A stretch of 64,000 bases of DNA from Deefgea salmonis (GTDB lineage: Bacteria; Pseudomonadota; Gammaproteobacteria; Burkholderiales; Chitinibacteraceae), in the NCBI RefSeq assembly GCF_020531905.1, contig NZ_JAJAWG010000001.1, positions 744,001 to 808,000 of the forward strand, read 5' to 3'. The position numbers were made by a program, and so were the translations under genes. This document shows positions 8,409 to 17,275 of the stretch, piece by piece (the first letter of the stretch is position 1; the number at the start of each line of letters is the position of its first letter). The notes beneath the pieces are model-generated. The model was not told the DNA's origin and made no database searches. It was given only the letters and a program-made list of their open reading frames with translations.

Positions 8409-8449
8409 ATCCAGTACAGCACTTGATCGCCCCTTGGTTTCGCGCATGA
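8393..8449 (+). repeat. short tandem duplication at the GT/acyltransferase junction
   Basis: TTGGTTTCGCGCATGA occurs at 8393-8408 and again at 8434-8449, 41 bases apart, with weaker similarity extending leftwards. The first copy supplies the stop codon of the glycosyltransferase and the second supplies the ATGA start context of the acyltransferase. This looks like a 41-base tandem duplication that copied an ancestral ATGA overlap and pushed the two genes apart. Confidence 0.7.
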
Positions 8450-9387
8450 GTAAATCGAGCTGGAGCGCGCAAAGGGAGCGCGGGGGGCGTATTGCCTATT
8501 GGGGAATGAAAAGCATGTTCGCCGCCTACCGTCTTGGCGGTCGGCCGCTGTTTGCGCTGATGCTTTACCCGATACTGGCTTGGTTTTTTGTCTTTGGCCC
8601 GTCAGCTCGCCGCGCTTCATTACACTATTTGCGGCAATTAAAGCGGGCCGCACCAGCGCTGGATCTCACGCCATCGCTACGATTGAGTTGGCAACATTAT
8701 TTAAGCTTTGCCGACACCACGCTCGACAAGTTGCGCGTTTGGTCGGGGCAATTTAATCCAAGCCAAGTGCATATGCATGGTCAAGCCATGATGCACGCCC
8801 GATTGGCGCAGCGCCAAGGCGGCATTATGCTCACGGCGCATTTAGGTAATACCGAAGCGATGCAGGCCTTGTCAGAACACATCAGCGAGCTCACGCTCAA
8901 TGTCTTGGTGCATACGCAACACGCCCAGCAATTTAACCGTATTTTGGCGGCACAAGCCGGGACTCGCTCGGTGCGGCTAATTCAAGTTGAGGATCTCAAC
9001 GCCGCCTTGGCCGCTGATTTATCCGAACGGGTGGCACGCGGGGAATGGCTGGTGATTGCCGCCGATCGCGTACCGGTCAACGCACATACTGCGGCCCGCA
9101 CGCTCAACGTCGATTTTCTGGGCGCGACCGCCCCATTGCCGCTGGGTCCGCATTTGCTGGCACTGATGATGCAATGCCCGCTGGTGTTTGCGGTTTGTCT
9201 AAAAGCGGCCGATGGCCTGCATGTTTATCTGGAAACGCTCAGCGAAGCGCAAACTATTGCCCGAGCAGAGCGGCAACCGTGGTTGCAACAATCGGCACAG
9301 CGTTACGCCGACCGACTGGCTTATTACTGCCAGCTTGCGCCTTTGCAGTGGTCTAACTTTTACTCTTTTTGGCTTCCCCATGCATAG
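8446..9387 (+). CDS. LpxL/HtrB-type acyltransferase of the APE cluster (ApeJ C-terminal-half-like)
   Basis: 313-residue membrane-associated acyltransferase of the late lipid-A acyltransferase family. It shows a hydrophobic N-terminal region (MLYPILAWFFVFG), the catalytic pattern LTAHLGNTEAM (HX4E-like, near residue 125) and the AADRVPVN segment near residue 200. In the APE pathway it is expected to transfer an acyl group while building the lipid anchor of the pigment. The ATG at 8446 was chosen because it repeats the ATGA context; an upstream TTG at 8434 is in frame. It may be one half of what is a single GT-acyltransferase protein elsewhere. The end overlaps the ammonia-lyase gene by 8 bases. 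Confidence 0.82.
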   Translation: MSKSSWSAQRERGGRIAYWGMKSMFAAYRLGGRPLFALMLYPILAWFFVFGPSARRASLHYLRQLKRAAPALDLTPSLRLSWQHYLSFADTTLDKLRVWSGQFNPSQVHMHGQAMMHARLAQRQGGIMLTAHLGNTEAMQALSEHISELTLNVLVHTQHAQQFNRILAAQAGTRSVRLIQVEDLNAALAADLSERVARGEWLVIAADRVPVNAHTAARTLNVDFLGATAPLPLGPHLLALMMQCPLVFAVCLKAADGLHVYLETLSEAQTIARAERQPWLQQSAQRYADRLAYYCQLAPLQWSNFYSFWLPHA

Positions 9388-10930
9388 CTCTGCTCCTCGC
9401 ATCGAATTTGGCGCGACACGCCTCACTATTGAAGACATCCTCGCTGTCGCGGCCGGCCACAATGTGCAATTAGCCAACGACGCGGCATTCATCCGCCGCG
9501 TGCATGCCGGCAGCCAGTTTCTCGAGCAGTTGCTCGCTGAGCACGGCGAAATTTATGGCGTCACCACCGGTTACGGCGATTCATGCACCGTCGCCATTCC
9601 CGCGCATTTGGTCGCCGAATTACCGCGCCAACTGTATACCTATCACGGTTGTGGTTTAGGGGCGTTTTTTGATGAGTTTACCGGCCGCGCGATTTTGGCG
9701 GTTCGACTGCTGTCTTTGGCGCAAGGTTATTCTGGCGTGCGCTGGATTTTGCTGGAACAACTGGCGACATTGATTAACCAAAATCTCGTGCCGGTGATTC
9801 CCGAAGAAGGCTCAGTCGGCGCCAGTGGCGATTTAACGCCGCTGTCTTACGTAGCTGCGGTATTGGCTGGGGAACGAGATATTTACCGCAATGGCCAGCC
9901 ATACCCCACTCAAAAAGCATTCGCAGAACTGAATATCAGCCCACTCACGCTAGCCCCCAAAGAAGGCTTGGCGTTAATGAATGGCACGGCAGTGATGACC
10001 GCGCTGGCGTGTATTGCCTATCGCCGCGCGGAATATCTGGTGAAATTATGCGCCCGCCTTACGGCGCTCACTTCGCTGGCCACCGATGGCAATAGCTATC
10101 ATTTTGACGCCAAGCTGTTTTCAGTCAAACCGCATCCGGGGCAAAACGCAGTCGCCGCGTGGATTCATGATGACTTACTTGCCGGTGAAGCGCCGCGTGA
10201 AGGCCTGCGGCTACAAGATCGCTATTCAATCCGCTGTGCGCCGCACGTCATTGGTGTACTGGCTGACGTGTTGCCGATGTTGCGCCAATTCATCGAAAAC
10301 GAGCTCAATAGCGCCAACGACAACCCGATTATCGACGGCGAAGGTGAGCACGTTTTGCATGGCGGACATTTTTATGGCGGGCATATTGCTTTTGCGATGG
10401 ACAGCTTAAAAAACTGCGTCGCCAACTTAGCCGACTTAATGGATCGCCAACTGGCACTGTTAGTCGATACCCGCTACAACCATGGCTTGCCGAGCAATCT
10501 ATCGGGGGCCAGCGGCGAGCGACGCGCCATTAATCATGGCTTTAAAGCCGTACAAATCGGCGCTTCAGCATGGACCGCCGAGGCGCTCAAACTCACCATG
10601 CCGGCCAGCGTATTTAGCCGCTCCACCGAATGCCACAACCAAGACAAAGTCAGCATGGGCACCATTGCCGCGCGCGATGCATTGCGGGTATTGCAATTGA
10701 CCGAACAAGTCATCGCCGCCCATGCCTTGGCTGCAGTCCAAGGCGTTGAACTGCGCATCGCCCAAGGCGAGCTTAGCGCCGCGCAATGCGCGCCGGGGGT
10801 CAACGCCTTGATGGCTGAAGTTCGCACTTTCTCGGCGCATTTAGTTGAAGATCGGGCACTTGACACCGATTTGCGGGCGGTAATTGCGGCAATTCAAGCG
10901 CAAAATCTCAGCGTTCCCGGAGCCGTCTAA
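9380..10930 (+). CDS. MIO-type aromatic amino acid ammonia-lyase (HAL/TAL family)
   Basis: 516-residue cytosolic lyase that should remove ammonia from His, Tyr or Phe to give an aryl acrylate. The self-forming MIO cofactor triad is A148-S149-G150 in GSVGASGDLTPLSYVAA. The mobile-loop Tyr is in IYGVTTGYG (Tyr59), and the conserved SANDNPII and NQDKVSMGTIAAR blocks are present. The residue pair that tells Tyr-lyases (H-L), Phe-lyases (F-L) and His-lyases (S-H) apart reads Y88-H89 here, so the substrate cannot be assigned. Its place inside the pigment operon makes supply of a cinnamate or coumarate starter far more likely than histidine breakdown; no hut gene is nearby. It starts 8 bases inside the acyltransferase gene and shares one base with the next start (TAATG). 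Confidence 0.88.
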   Translation: MHSSAPRIEFGATRLTIEDILAVAAGHNVQLANDAAFIRRVHAGSQFLEQLLAEHGEIYGVTTGYGDSCTVAIPAHLVAELPRQLYTYHGCGLGAFFDEFTGRAILAVRLLSLAQGYSGVRWILLEQLATLINQNLVPVIPEEGSVGASGDLTPLSYVAAVLAGERDIYRNGQPYPTQKAFAELNISPLTLAPKEGLALMNGTAVMTALACIAYRRAEYLVKLCARLTALTSLATDGNSYHFDAKLFSVKPHPGQNAVAAWIHDDLLAGEAPREGLRLQDRYSIRCAPHVIGVLADVLPMLRQFIENELNSANDNPIIDGEGEHVLHGGHFYGGHIAFAMDSLKNCVANLADLMDRQLALLVDTRYNHGLPSNLSGASGERRAINHGFKAVQIGASAWTAEALKLTMPASVFSRSTECHNQDKVSMGTIAARDALRVLQLTEQVIAAHALAAVQGVELRIAQGELSAAQCAPGVNALMAEVRTFSAHLVEDRALDTDLRAVIAAIQAQNLSVPGAV

Positions 10931-11364
10931 TGCACGCCATGCACTCGCACAGTATTGAAATTACCCCCGCGTTTCATGATATCGACGTGATGGAAGTCGT
11001 TTGGCACGGCCATTACATTAAATATTTTGAGCTCGCCCGCAGCGCGCTATTGCGCCAATTTGATTATGACTATCCCGGCATGCGAGCATCCGGCTACGCG
11101 TGGCCGGTGATTGATTTGCATGTTCGCTATTCGCGCCCAGCCCGCTTTGAGCAAGCGCTGCGCGTGACCGCCAGCATTGTCGAATGGGAAAACCGCTTAA
11201 AAATCAGCTATCGCATTCACGATGTGGCCAGCGGCCAATTGCTCACCAAGGGCGAGACCACACAAGTGGCGGTTGATCTAAGTAGCGGTGAAATGTGCTT
11301 TGTTTCGCCAGAGATCCTGAGAGAGAAATTAGGACTGCAGAAATTAGGGCGAGCCCAACCATGA
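10930..11364 (+). CDS. apeK: hotdog thioesterase of the APE cluster (ApeK-like)
   Basis: 144-residue 4-hydroxybenzoyl-CoA/YbgC-type thioesterase. The N-terminal HDIDVMEVVWHGHYIKYFE block carries the Asp18-region catalytic residue and the His-Gly loop of the family. In APE biosynthesis it may free the finished or stalled acyl chain from the carrier protein. It starts on the last base of the ammonia-lyase stop codon and ends in an ATGA overlap with the LolA-like gene, so it is translationally coupled on both sides. Confidence 0.85.
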   Translation: MHAMHSHSIEITPAFHDIDVMEVVWHGHYIKYFELARSALLRQFDYDYPGMRASGYAWPVIDLHVRYSRPARFEQALRVTASIVEWENRLKISYRIHDVASGQLLTKGETTQVAVDLSSGEMCFVSPEILREKLGLQKLGRAQP

Positions 11365-11966
11365 ACCTGCAATCACTCGCTCTGGCCTTACTGTTTATCG
11401 TTGCGCCTGCGCACAGCGCTTTACTCGACGACGTGAAAGCCCGCGTTAGCGTTAAAGACACCTTGCGCGGTGAATTTCGCCAAGAAAAACGCATCGCCAA
11501 TTTAGCCAAACCCTTACTCGCCAGCGGCCAATTTGTTTATCGCAAACAGCAAGGTTTGCTGTGGCAAATTGAAAAACCCTATGCCTCGGACAGCATCATC
11601 ACCGCCGATACGCTGATTCAAAGCGTCAATGGCAAAATCATTGTCCGCGTCGATGCCAAATCGCAACCGGCGTATAGCGCCGTTTCACGTATTTTTATGG
11701 CGCTGGTGGCTGGTGATTGGGCGGCTTTAGAAGCGGACTTTGTCATCACTGGCTACGTGGATGCCCAGCGCTGGCAGCTGACGCTCAAACCCAAAGCCGG
11801 ACTTTTTGCCAGCTTTGCCAAAACGCTGACGCTCACTGGCGCGAGTGCGCTACAGCAAATCGACATTGCCGAAAAAAACGGTGACAGCACACATTACACA
11901 CTCAGCCAAGTGCGCCCCGCTGGCGCGCTGTCCGCCGCTGAAGAAAATCAGTTCTTACGCCAATGA
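11361..11966 (+). CDS. apeL: LolA-like periplasmic carrier of the APE cluster (ApeL-like)
   Basis: 201 residues with a short signal peptide (cleavage near APAHSA) followed by an outer-membrane lipoprotein carrier fold: RGEFRQEKRIANLAKPLLASGQF is the usual first beta strand and loop of LolA-like proteins. By analogy with LolA it should shuttle the lipid-linked pigment through the periplasm to the outer membrane. It is too short and divergent to be the housekeeping LolA. It overlaps both neighbours as ATGA. An upstream in-frame start at 11295 would place the signal peptide deep inside the protein and was rejected. Confidence 0.82.
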   Translation: MNLQSLALALLFIVAPAHSALLDDVKARVSVKDTLRGEFRQEKRIANLAKPLLASGQFVYRKQQGLLWQIEKPYASDSIITADTLIQSVNGKIIVRVDAKSQPAYSAVSRIFMALVAGDWAALEADFVITGYVDAQRWQLTLKPKAGLFASFAKTLTLTGASALQQIDIAEKNGDSTHYTLSQVRPAGALSAAEENQFLRQ

Positions 11967-14347
11967 AGCTAGGTATATCAGAGAAATCAAGATTTTATAT
12001 ATGGTGCAGCGGCATACTGATACTGGGTATTTTGCTAGCAACCCTGTTGCAACGCGGCTTGCCCTTGCAAACCAATTTGATGGCGATGCTACCGGCTGGC
12101 GAGAGCGATCCGGTGGTGCTGGCCGCTGTGCAGCAACTGGAGCAGCAATTGGGCGAGCGCAATGTACTGCTGATCGGCGCGCCTACCCGCGAAGCGGCCA
12201 TGGCCGCCGCCGAGCAAGCGGCCAATAGCTTGACGCAATCGAGGGCTTTTGCCAGCGTGGTGCTGCGCCAACCGCGCAATGATGCATTGGCCAGCGCCAC
12301 GGCGTTTCGCTACGCACTGGCGAGCCCAGCCACCATTGCGCAATTGCAACACGGTACGCTGGACGCTTATTTACAAGCACAAGCGGCGCAACTCTACGGG
12401 CCACTGGGCAATTTACGCAGCGCGCTACTGGCGCGCGATCCGCTGTTTTTGGCGGGCGATTTAATCGGCCGCCAAGTCGCCGGCGGCGTTGATTTTGACC
12501 CGGCCAGCGGCATGGTATTGCTGCGCGGTGAAAACAAATTTTGGGTACTGATCCAAGCCAAAAGCAACACCCGCGCCTTTGACGACAGCGCGTCAGATGA
12601 AAGCGGGCCACAAAAAACCGGCCCAGCGCCAACCGCGAAAGCGATAAATGCCGCCATCCATAGCGCCAAAATGGCCAGCGGCGTGGATGCCATTGCCGCT
12701 GGCGTGGCGCTGCATAGCGATCTGGCCAGCAAAAAAGCCAAAGCAGAAATCAGCCGCATTGGCGTCGGTTCATGGATCGGCTCGATTTTGCTGATGTGGC
12801 TGGCGTTTCGGCGCGTTTGGGCGATTGCGCTGTGCTTACTGCCCTTACTGATTGCCACTGGCGTAGCGATTGTTAGTACGGTGTCGATCATGGGCAGCTT
12901 GCATGTGATGACCTTGGTGTTTGGTGCCAGCTTGATTGGTGTGGCCATTGATTACGGCACGCATTGCTTTGCCGATAGTCTGGGCGCTGACCAAGATTGG
13001 ACCATCGCCCAAGCCGTCCAGCAATTACGCCCAGCGCTGTTTTACGGCATGTTAACCAGCATCACGGGCTATCTGGCGCTGGCCATCGCGCCTTTTCCGG
13101 GCTTGCGAGAAATTGCCGTTTTTTCTGCCAGTGGATTAATCGCCGCCTATTTAACCGTGGTGCTGGCTTTTCCGACTTTGCTAAAAAACTACCGCCCCAA
13201 TACCAAGGGTATGCGTCTGACTAATTTATTGCTTAAAGCCTATACGCGTATACCCAGCAAAAAATACCTTATTCTGTTGCTCATTCCCCTGCTCTATGGC
13301 TTAAGCCAATTACGCGCCGATGATCATCTACAGCGTTTTTACACCGTTGATCCAGCGCTGGGCCAAATGGAGCTGCGCATCAAAACCTTGTTTCGCCATG
13401 CGCCCGAGAGTCAATTTTTCTTGATTGAAGGCCGCAGCGCAGACCAAGTTTTGCAACGTGAACAAGCGCTACTAACCCAACTCAGCCCATTGCTGGCCAA
13501 TAACACCATCAGCGCCACCCGCTCGTTGTCGCAGCATTTGCCCGATATCGCCAGCCAAGCGCGGCATCTGCACGTTTTAAAAACGGCGCTTTCGGCACCG
13601 CAATACAGCGCTTGGCTACGTGAATTGGGCTTATCTGAGGCAGCCATTGCCGCCGATCAAATCGCATTAGCACAAGCACAGCCGGTCAATATCGAGCAAT
13701 GGCTTAAGAGCGATTTGGGCCGTGCCGATGCGATGCTCTGGCTGGGGCAAACTGAACGCGGTTTTGCCTCTTTGCTCTTGGTGTCCAATATCCAAAATAA
13801 AGCCGCGCTGGCGGGTATTTCACTCGATGGCGTGCGCTTTGTCGATCGAGTGAACGATTTATCCGAGCTCATGGCGCGTTACCGCAATATTGCCTTGCTG
13901 CTCACCGCGTTGTCTTTGTTACTGATGGCGGCGTTAATGACGCCACGGCATGGCTGGCGCGGGGCAGTGCTGATTATTTTACCGTCGGTTTTGGCGGCAC
14001 TGGGCGCGTTGGCGCTGTTTGGCATACTGGGTATTGCCTTAAACATCTTTTCTGCCTTTGCCTTGCTGATCGTACTGGCACTGGGTATTGATTACGCGAT
14101 TTTCTTTCGCGAGTCCGGCGAAGAAGCGCATCAAGCGATGCTCGGCGTCACGCTCGATTCAAGCACCACCTTGCTGTCGTTTGGGCTGCTGGCCATGTCT
14201 AGCCTACCGGCTGCGCAATCGTTTGGCATGATGGTGTTATTCGGCATTACGCTGGCGTTTATTTTTGCGCCAATGGCCAGACTGGCCCCAGCGGCCAATC
14301 ATCCGGATGAACGACCGTTGCAGAGTGAGAAGCAGCATGCTGTTTAA
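11963..14347 (+). CDS. apeM: MMPL/RND-family exporter of the APE cluster (ApeM-like)
   Basis: 794-residue inner-membrane protein of the MMPL family. One helix lies near residues 13-32, a large periplasmic loop follows, then a first block of about five helices (~260-410), a second periplasmic loop and a second helical block (~640-775). Each helical block holds the family's acidic turn (GVAIDYGTH near 330 and ALGIDYAIFF near 710). It probably takes the lipid-linked pigment from the inner membrane and passes it to the LolA-like protein encoded just before. It starts by ATGA overlap and ends inside the start of the lipoprotein gene. Confidence 0.88.
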   Translation: MKLGISEKSRFYIWCSGILILGILLATLLQRGLPLQTNLMAMLPAGESDPVVLAAVQQLEQQLGERNVLLIGAPTREAAMAAAEQAANSLTQSRAFASVVLRQPRNDALASATAFRYALASPATIAQLQHGTLDAYLQAQAAQLYGPLGNLRSALLARDPLFLAGDLIGRQVAGGVDFDPASGMVLLRGENKFWVLIQAKSNTRAFDDSASDESGPQKTGPAPTAKAINAAIHSAKMASGVDAIAAGVALHSDLASKKAKAEISRIGVGSWIGSILLMWLAFRRVWAIALCLLPLLIATGVAIVSTVSIMGSLHVMTLVFGASLIGVAIDYGTHCFADSLGADQDWTIAQAVQQLRPALFYGMLTSITGYLALAIAPFPGLREIAVFSASGLIAAYLTVVLAFPTLLKNYRPNTKGMRLTNLLLKAYTRIPSKKYLILLLIPLLYGLSQLRADDHLQRFYTVDPALGQMELRIKTLFRHAPESQFFLIEGRSADQVLQREQALLTQLSPLLANNTISATRSLSQHLPDIASQARHLHVLKTALSAPQYSAWLRELGLSEAAIAADQIALAQAQPVNIEQWLKSDLGRADAMLWLGQTERGFASLLLVSNIQNKAALAGISLDGVRFVDRVNDLSELMARYRNIALLLTALSLLLMAALMTPRHGWRGAVLIILPSVLAALGALALFGILGIALNIFSAFALLIVLALGIDYAIFFRESGEEAHQAMLGVTLDSSTTLLSFGLLAMSSLPAAQSFGMMVLFGITLAFIFAPMARLAPAANHPDERPLQSEKQHAV

Positions 14348-14879
14348 TAGTGATCTACCGTCTGCGTCAGCCCAAAACGCTCGGTTCATGCCGTGGTTGT
14401 ATCGGCTGAGCATCGCTTTGCTCTGCAGTTTGTTACTGGCGTGCAGTCACGCGCCTTTGCTGCCAGTGGCGCAATTTACGCCGCTGGCGCAAAGCGAGTT
14501 ACTGACCATCAACAGCGGCGAGCACACATTGGCCTTTACCGCCCGAGTCGAAAGTGACGGCCAAACCTTGCGCGTAGTGGCCATTAGCCCAACCGGACAA
14601 CGCTTATTTAGCCTGACCCGTGTTGGCGATCAACTCATCACCGAGGCTGGCCCTTGGTGGCCCAAACTAATTCCACTGGACGCGGTCTGGCGTGATTTTG
14701 AAATCACCCACGCGCCGCTTGATGCGGTACTGCCAGCGCACTGGCAACGTCACCGTGAAAACGGCGTTACGCATTGGTGGTATCGCGGCAAAAAATACGC
14801 CGAGGTCAGCCATAGCGCCGGTAAAATTGAGCTGAAGCGCCCCGAGTATGGGTTAAGTATTGAGGTATTGCCCGAATGA
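14337..14879 (+). CDS. apeN: DUF3261 outer-membrane lipoprotein of the APE cluster (ApeN-like)
   Basis: 180-residue lipoprotein. From the internal ATG at 14388 it reads as a typical lipoprotein signal ending in LLLAC-S, so the mature protein starts at a lipidated Cys. The rest matches the DUF3261 family, found beside LolA-like and MMPL genes in aryl polyene clusters, where it may receive the pigment at the outer membrane. Two starts are possible: ATG 14337, which overlaps the exporter gene by 11 bases, or ATG 14388, which gives a shorter signal sequence. The end overlaps the ketosynthase gene as ATGA. Confidence 0.8.
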   Translation: MLFNSDLPSASAQNARFMPWLYRLSIALLCSLLLACSHAPLLPVAQFTPLAQSELLTINSGEHTLAFTARVESDGQTLRVVAISPTGQRLFSLTRVGDQLITEAGPWWPKLIPLDAVWRDFEITHAPLDAVLPAHWQRHRENGVTHWWYRGKKYAEVSHSAGKIELKRPEYGLSIEVLPE

Positions 14880-16072
14880 GCACGTATTTAAACAGCCTTG
14901 GGCTGATATCCCCCCTCGGTATCGGCCACGCCGCAACGATGGCCGCACTGCTAGCTGGTCAACATGGCTTGACGCCAGCGCCGAGTACGCTGATTGATCG
15001 CCCGACTATGATTGGCGCGGTGACGGCGCAATTACCCAAGTTGCCGCCGCAATGGGCGCAATTTCACAGTCGCAACAATCAACTACTCTACGCCGCCAGC
15101 CAACAAATTGACGCCGAAATTCGCGCTGCCATTACGCGCTTTGGCGCGGCGCGCGTGGCGATTATTTTAGGCAGCAGCACCTCGGGCGTAGCCGAAAGCG
15201 AAGCGGCGATGGCCGCGCTTGCGCGTGGCGAAGCTGCGCCCGAAAACTACAGTTATTTACGCCAAGAAATGGCCGATCCGGCGCGGTTTTTGGCCGAGCT
15301 GTATCAGATTCAAGGCCCAGCGTATGTGATTTCGACGGCCTGCTCCAGCAGTGGCCGAGCCTTTATGGCCGCGCGCCGACTGCTTCAAATGAATCTGGTC
15401 GATGTAGTGATTTGCGGCGGAGTGGATAGCTTGTGCCAACTCACCCTCAATGGTTTTGCAGCACTAGCGTCCATCAGTGCAACGCAATGCCAGCCGTTTC
15501 ATGCTAAGCGCGATGGCATTAATATCGGCGAAGCAGCCGCGCTGATGCTGATGAGCCGAGAACCCGGTCCTGTGCAGCTCATCGGTTGCGGCGCCAGTAG
15601 CGACGCGCATCATATTTCAGCCCCCCATCCGCAAGGACATGGCGCAGTCGCGGCGATGCGTGCCGCGCTCAACGATGCGGCATTGGCGGCCAAACACATC
15701 GATTACCTGAATCTACATGGCACAGCAACGCCATTAAATGACGCAATGGAAAGCCTGGCAGTTCACGATGTATTTGCTGGGTATTTGCCGCCAAGCAGCA
15801 GTACCAAATCGCTCACAGGACATACCCTTGGGGCAGCCGGTGCCATTGAAGCGGCATTTTGCTGGCTGCTGTTGCAGCCCGCACTCAACCCTTTGCAGCA
15901 ACTGCCCGCGCCCCTGAACGATAACGGTTGCGATGACGGATTTGACCCCGCCTTACCCAAACTCAACTGGGCGCAAGCGGGACAACGCTATCCGCTGCAC
16001 ACCGCAATGAGTAATTCTTTTGCCTTTGGCGGCAATAATGTCAGCCTGATCTTGCAGCGAGTTCCGACATGA
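14876..16072 (+). CDS. apeO: APE elongating beta-ketoacyl-ACP synthase (ApeO-like)
   Basis: 398-residue FabF-type ketosynthase. Catalytic residues are in place: Cys156 in STACSSSG, His281 in NLHGTATP and His316 in LTGHTLGAAGA, with the SNSFAFGGNN block near the C terminus. It should condense malonyl units onto the aryl-ACP, working with the chain-length factor coded at 3200. The catalytic and the non-catalytic partner are at opposite ends of the operon, as in other APE clusters. It overlaps the dehydratase gene as ATGA. Confidence 0.87.
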   Translation: MSTYLNSLGLISPLGIGHAATMAALLAGQHGLTPAPSTLIDRPTMIGAVTAQLPKLPPQWAQFHSRNNQLLYAASQQIDAEIRAAITRFGAARVAIILGSSTSGVAESEAAMAALARGEAAPENYSYLRQEMADPARFLAELYQIQGPAYVISTACSSSGRAFMAARRLLQMNLVDVVICGGVDSLCQLTLNGFAALASISATQCQPFHAKRDGINIGEAAALMLMSREPGPVQLIGCGASSDAHHISAPHPQGHGAVAAMRAALNDAALAAKHIDYLNLHGTATPLNDAMESLAVHDVFAGYLPPSSSTKSLTGHTLGAAGAIEAAFCWLLLQPALNPLQQLPAPLNDNGCDDGFDPALPKLNWAQAGQRYPLHTAMSNSFAFGGNNVSLILQRVPT

Positions 16073-16539
16073 CCCACCCACACTACTTACCGCATGAGGT
16101 CTTGCCCCATGCTGCGCCGATGATTTTGCTCGATCGCATCCTTGAATTTGATGCACACAGCCTGACTGCAGCGCTCACCGTGCCAGCCAATGGCCTATTT
16201 AATGATCCAGCGCTCGGCGGTGCTGTGCCGGCCTATGTGGCGATTGAATACATGGCCCAAGCCATTGCCGCCCTTGATGGCTGTCATGCGCGGCGTAGCG
16301 GCCAAGCGCCCAAAATTGGTTTTTTGTTGGGCACGCGCCGCTTTGAGAGCAATGTGCCCTGCTTTCAACCCGGTACACAGCTCACCGTTCACGTCAACGA
16401 AGTCATCAAGGGCGATAATGGCATGGTCGTGTTTGCCGCGGCCGTGAGCGGCGTGGCAAGGGATGAATCAGCCATTGAAGTTACGGCGCGGATTAATGGC
16501 TTTCAACCCGAAAACCCGAGCGACTTTTTAAGCAATTAA
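16069..16539 (+). CDS. apeP: APE hotdog 3-hydroxyacyl-ACP dehydratase (ApeP-like)
   Basis: 156-residue hotdog protein starting with the FabZ/FabA-like LPHAAPMILLDRI. It keeps the catalytic Glu in the long helix (Glu60 in YVAIEYMAQ) but has no HFPG motif where FabZ has its catalytic His; that stretch reads FNDPALGGAVPA. The ApeI-like domain fused to the adenylation enzyme shows the reverse, His without Glu. The two may make one active site together, as suggested for ApeI:ApeP pairs. It removes water from the beta-hydroxy intermediate to build the conjugated chain. It begins in an ATGA overlap and ends 10 bases before the ketoreductase. Confidence 0.85.
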   Translation: MTHPHYLPHEVLPHAAPMILLDRILEFDAHSLTAALTVPANGLFNDPALGGAVPAYVAIEYMAQAIAALDGCHARRSGQAPKIGFLLGTRRFESNVPCFQPGTQLTVHVNEVIKGDNGMVVFAAAVSGVARDESAIEVTARINGFQPENPSDFLSN

Positions 16540-16549
16540 GCGAAAAACC

Positions 16550-17275
16550 ATGCATACAATTTTAATTACCGGCGCCAGCGGTGGCCTTGGCCGCGCCATG
16601 GCGCTCAAATTAGCCAGCGATGGTTTTGATTTGATTTTGCATTACCACCGCAATCAAAGCAGCGTGCTTGCGCTGCAACAACAGATTATCGCGCTAGGCC
16701 GGCAAGCGCGATTGATCTGCTTTGACGTAACCGATCGCGCGCAAACCCGAGCGGCAATTGAAGACGATGTGGCCGCACATGGCGCGCCATACGGCGTGAT
16801 TATCAACGCTGGCATTACGCGGGATACGGCGTTTCCGGCGATGACAGATGACGATTGGGATCGGGTGCTCAGTACCAATTTGGATGGCTTTTATAATGTG
16901 CTGCACCCCCTATCCATGCCCATGATACGCCGGCGGCAACCTGGGCGGATTGTGGCGATTGCTTCGGTATCGGGCATGATTGGCAATCGCGGGCAAGTCA
17001 ATTACAGCGCCGCTAAAGCCGGTTTAATCGGCGCGTGTAAGGCATTAGCACTCGAATTGGCCAGCCGAAAAATCACCGTCAACTGCGTCGCCCCAGGACT
17101 GATCGAAACCGAGATGATTCAAGATTTGCCAGCACTAGAAGACATTAAAAAAATGATCCCTATGGGGCGAATGGGCCAGCCCGCAGAAGTTGCGGCGGCG
17201 GTGAGTTATTTGATGAGCGAGGGTGCAGCGTATACCACGCGGCAAGTGATTGCAGTGAATGGCGGATTATGTTGA
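16550..17275 (+). CDS. apeQ: APE 3-ketoacyl-ACP reductase (ApeQ-like, FabG family)
   Basis: 241-residue short-chain dehydrogenase. NADPH-binding TGASGGLG is at residues 7-14, NAGITRD at 86-92, and the catalytic Ser139, Tyr152 and Lys156 are all present (SVSGMIGNRGQVNYSAAK). The C terminus is the usual AVNGGLC-type end. It reduces the beta-keto group after each condensation. This is the last gene of the tightly overlapping part of the operon; its stop codon opens a run of short tandem repeats, and a 108-base gap separates it from the final ketosynthase. Confidence 0.9.
   Translation: MHTILITGASGGLGRAMALKLASDGFDLILHYHRNQSSVLALQQQIIALGRQARLICFDVTDRAQTRAAIEDDVAAHGAPYGVIINAGITRDTAFPAMTDDDWDRVLSTNLDGFYNVLHPLSMPMIRRRQPGRIVAIASVSGMIGNRGQVNYSAAKAGLIGACKALALELASRKITVNCVAPGLIETEMIQDLPALEDIKKMIPMGRMGQPAEVAAAVSYLMSEGAAYTTRQVIAVNGGLC

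Noticed and set aside
12394-12948. A 184-codon frame antisense to the MMPL exporter
   Set aside because: No motif or ribosome binding site; explained by codon bias of the sense gene.
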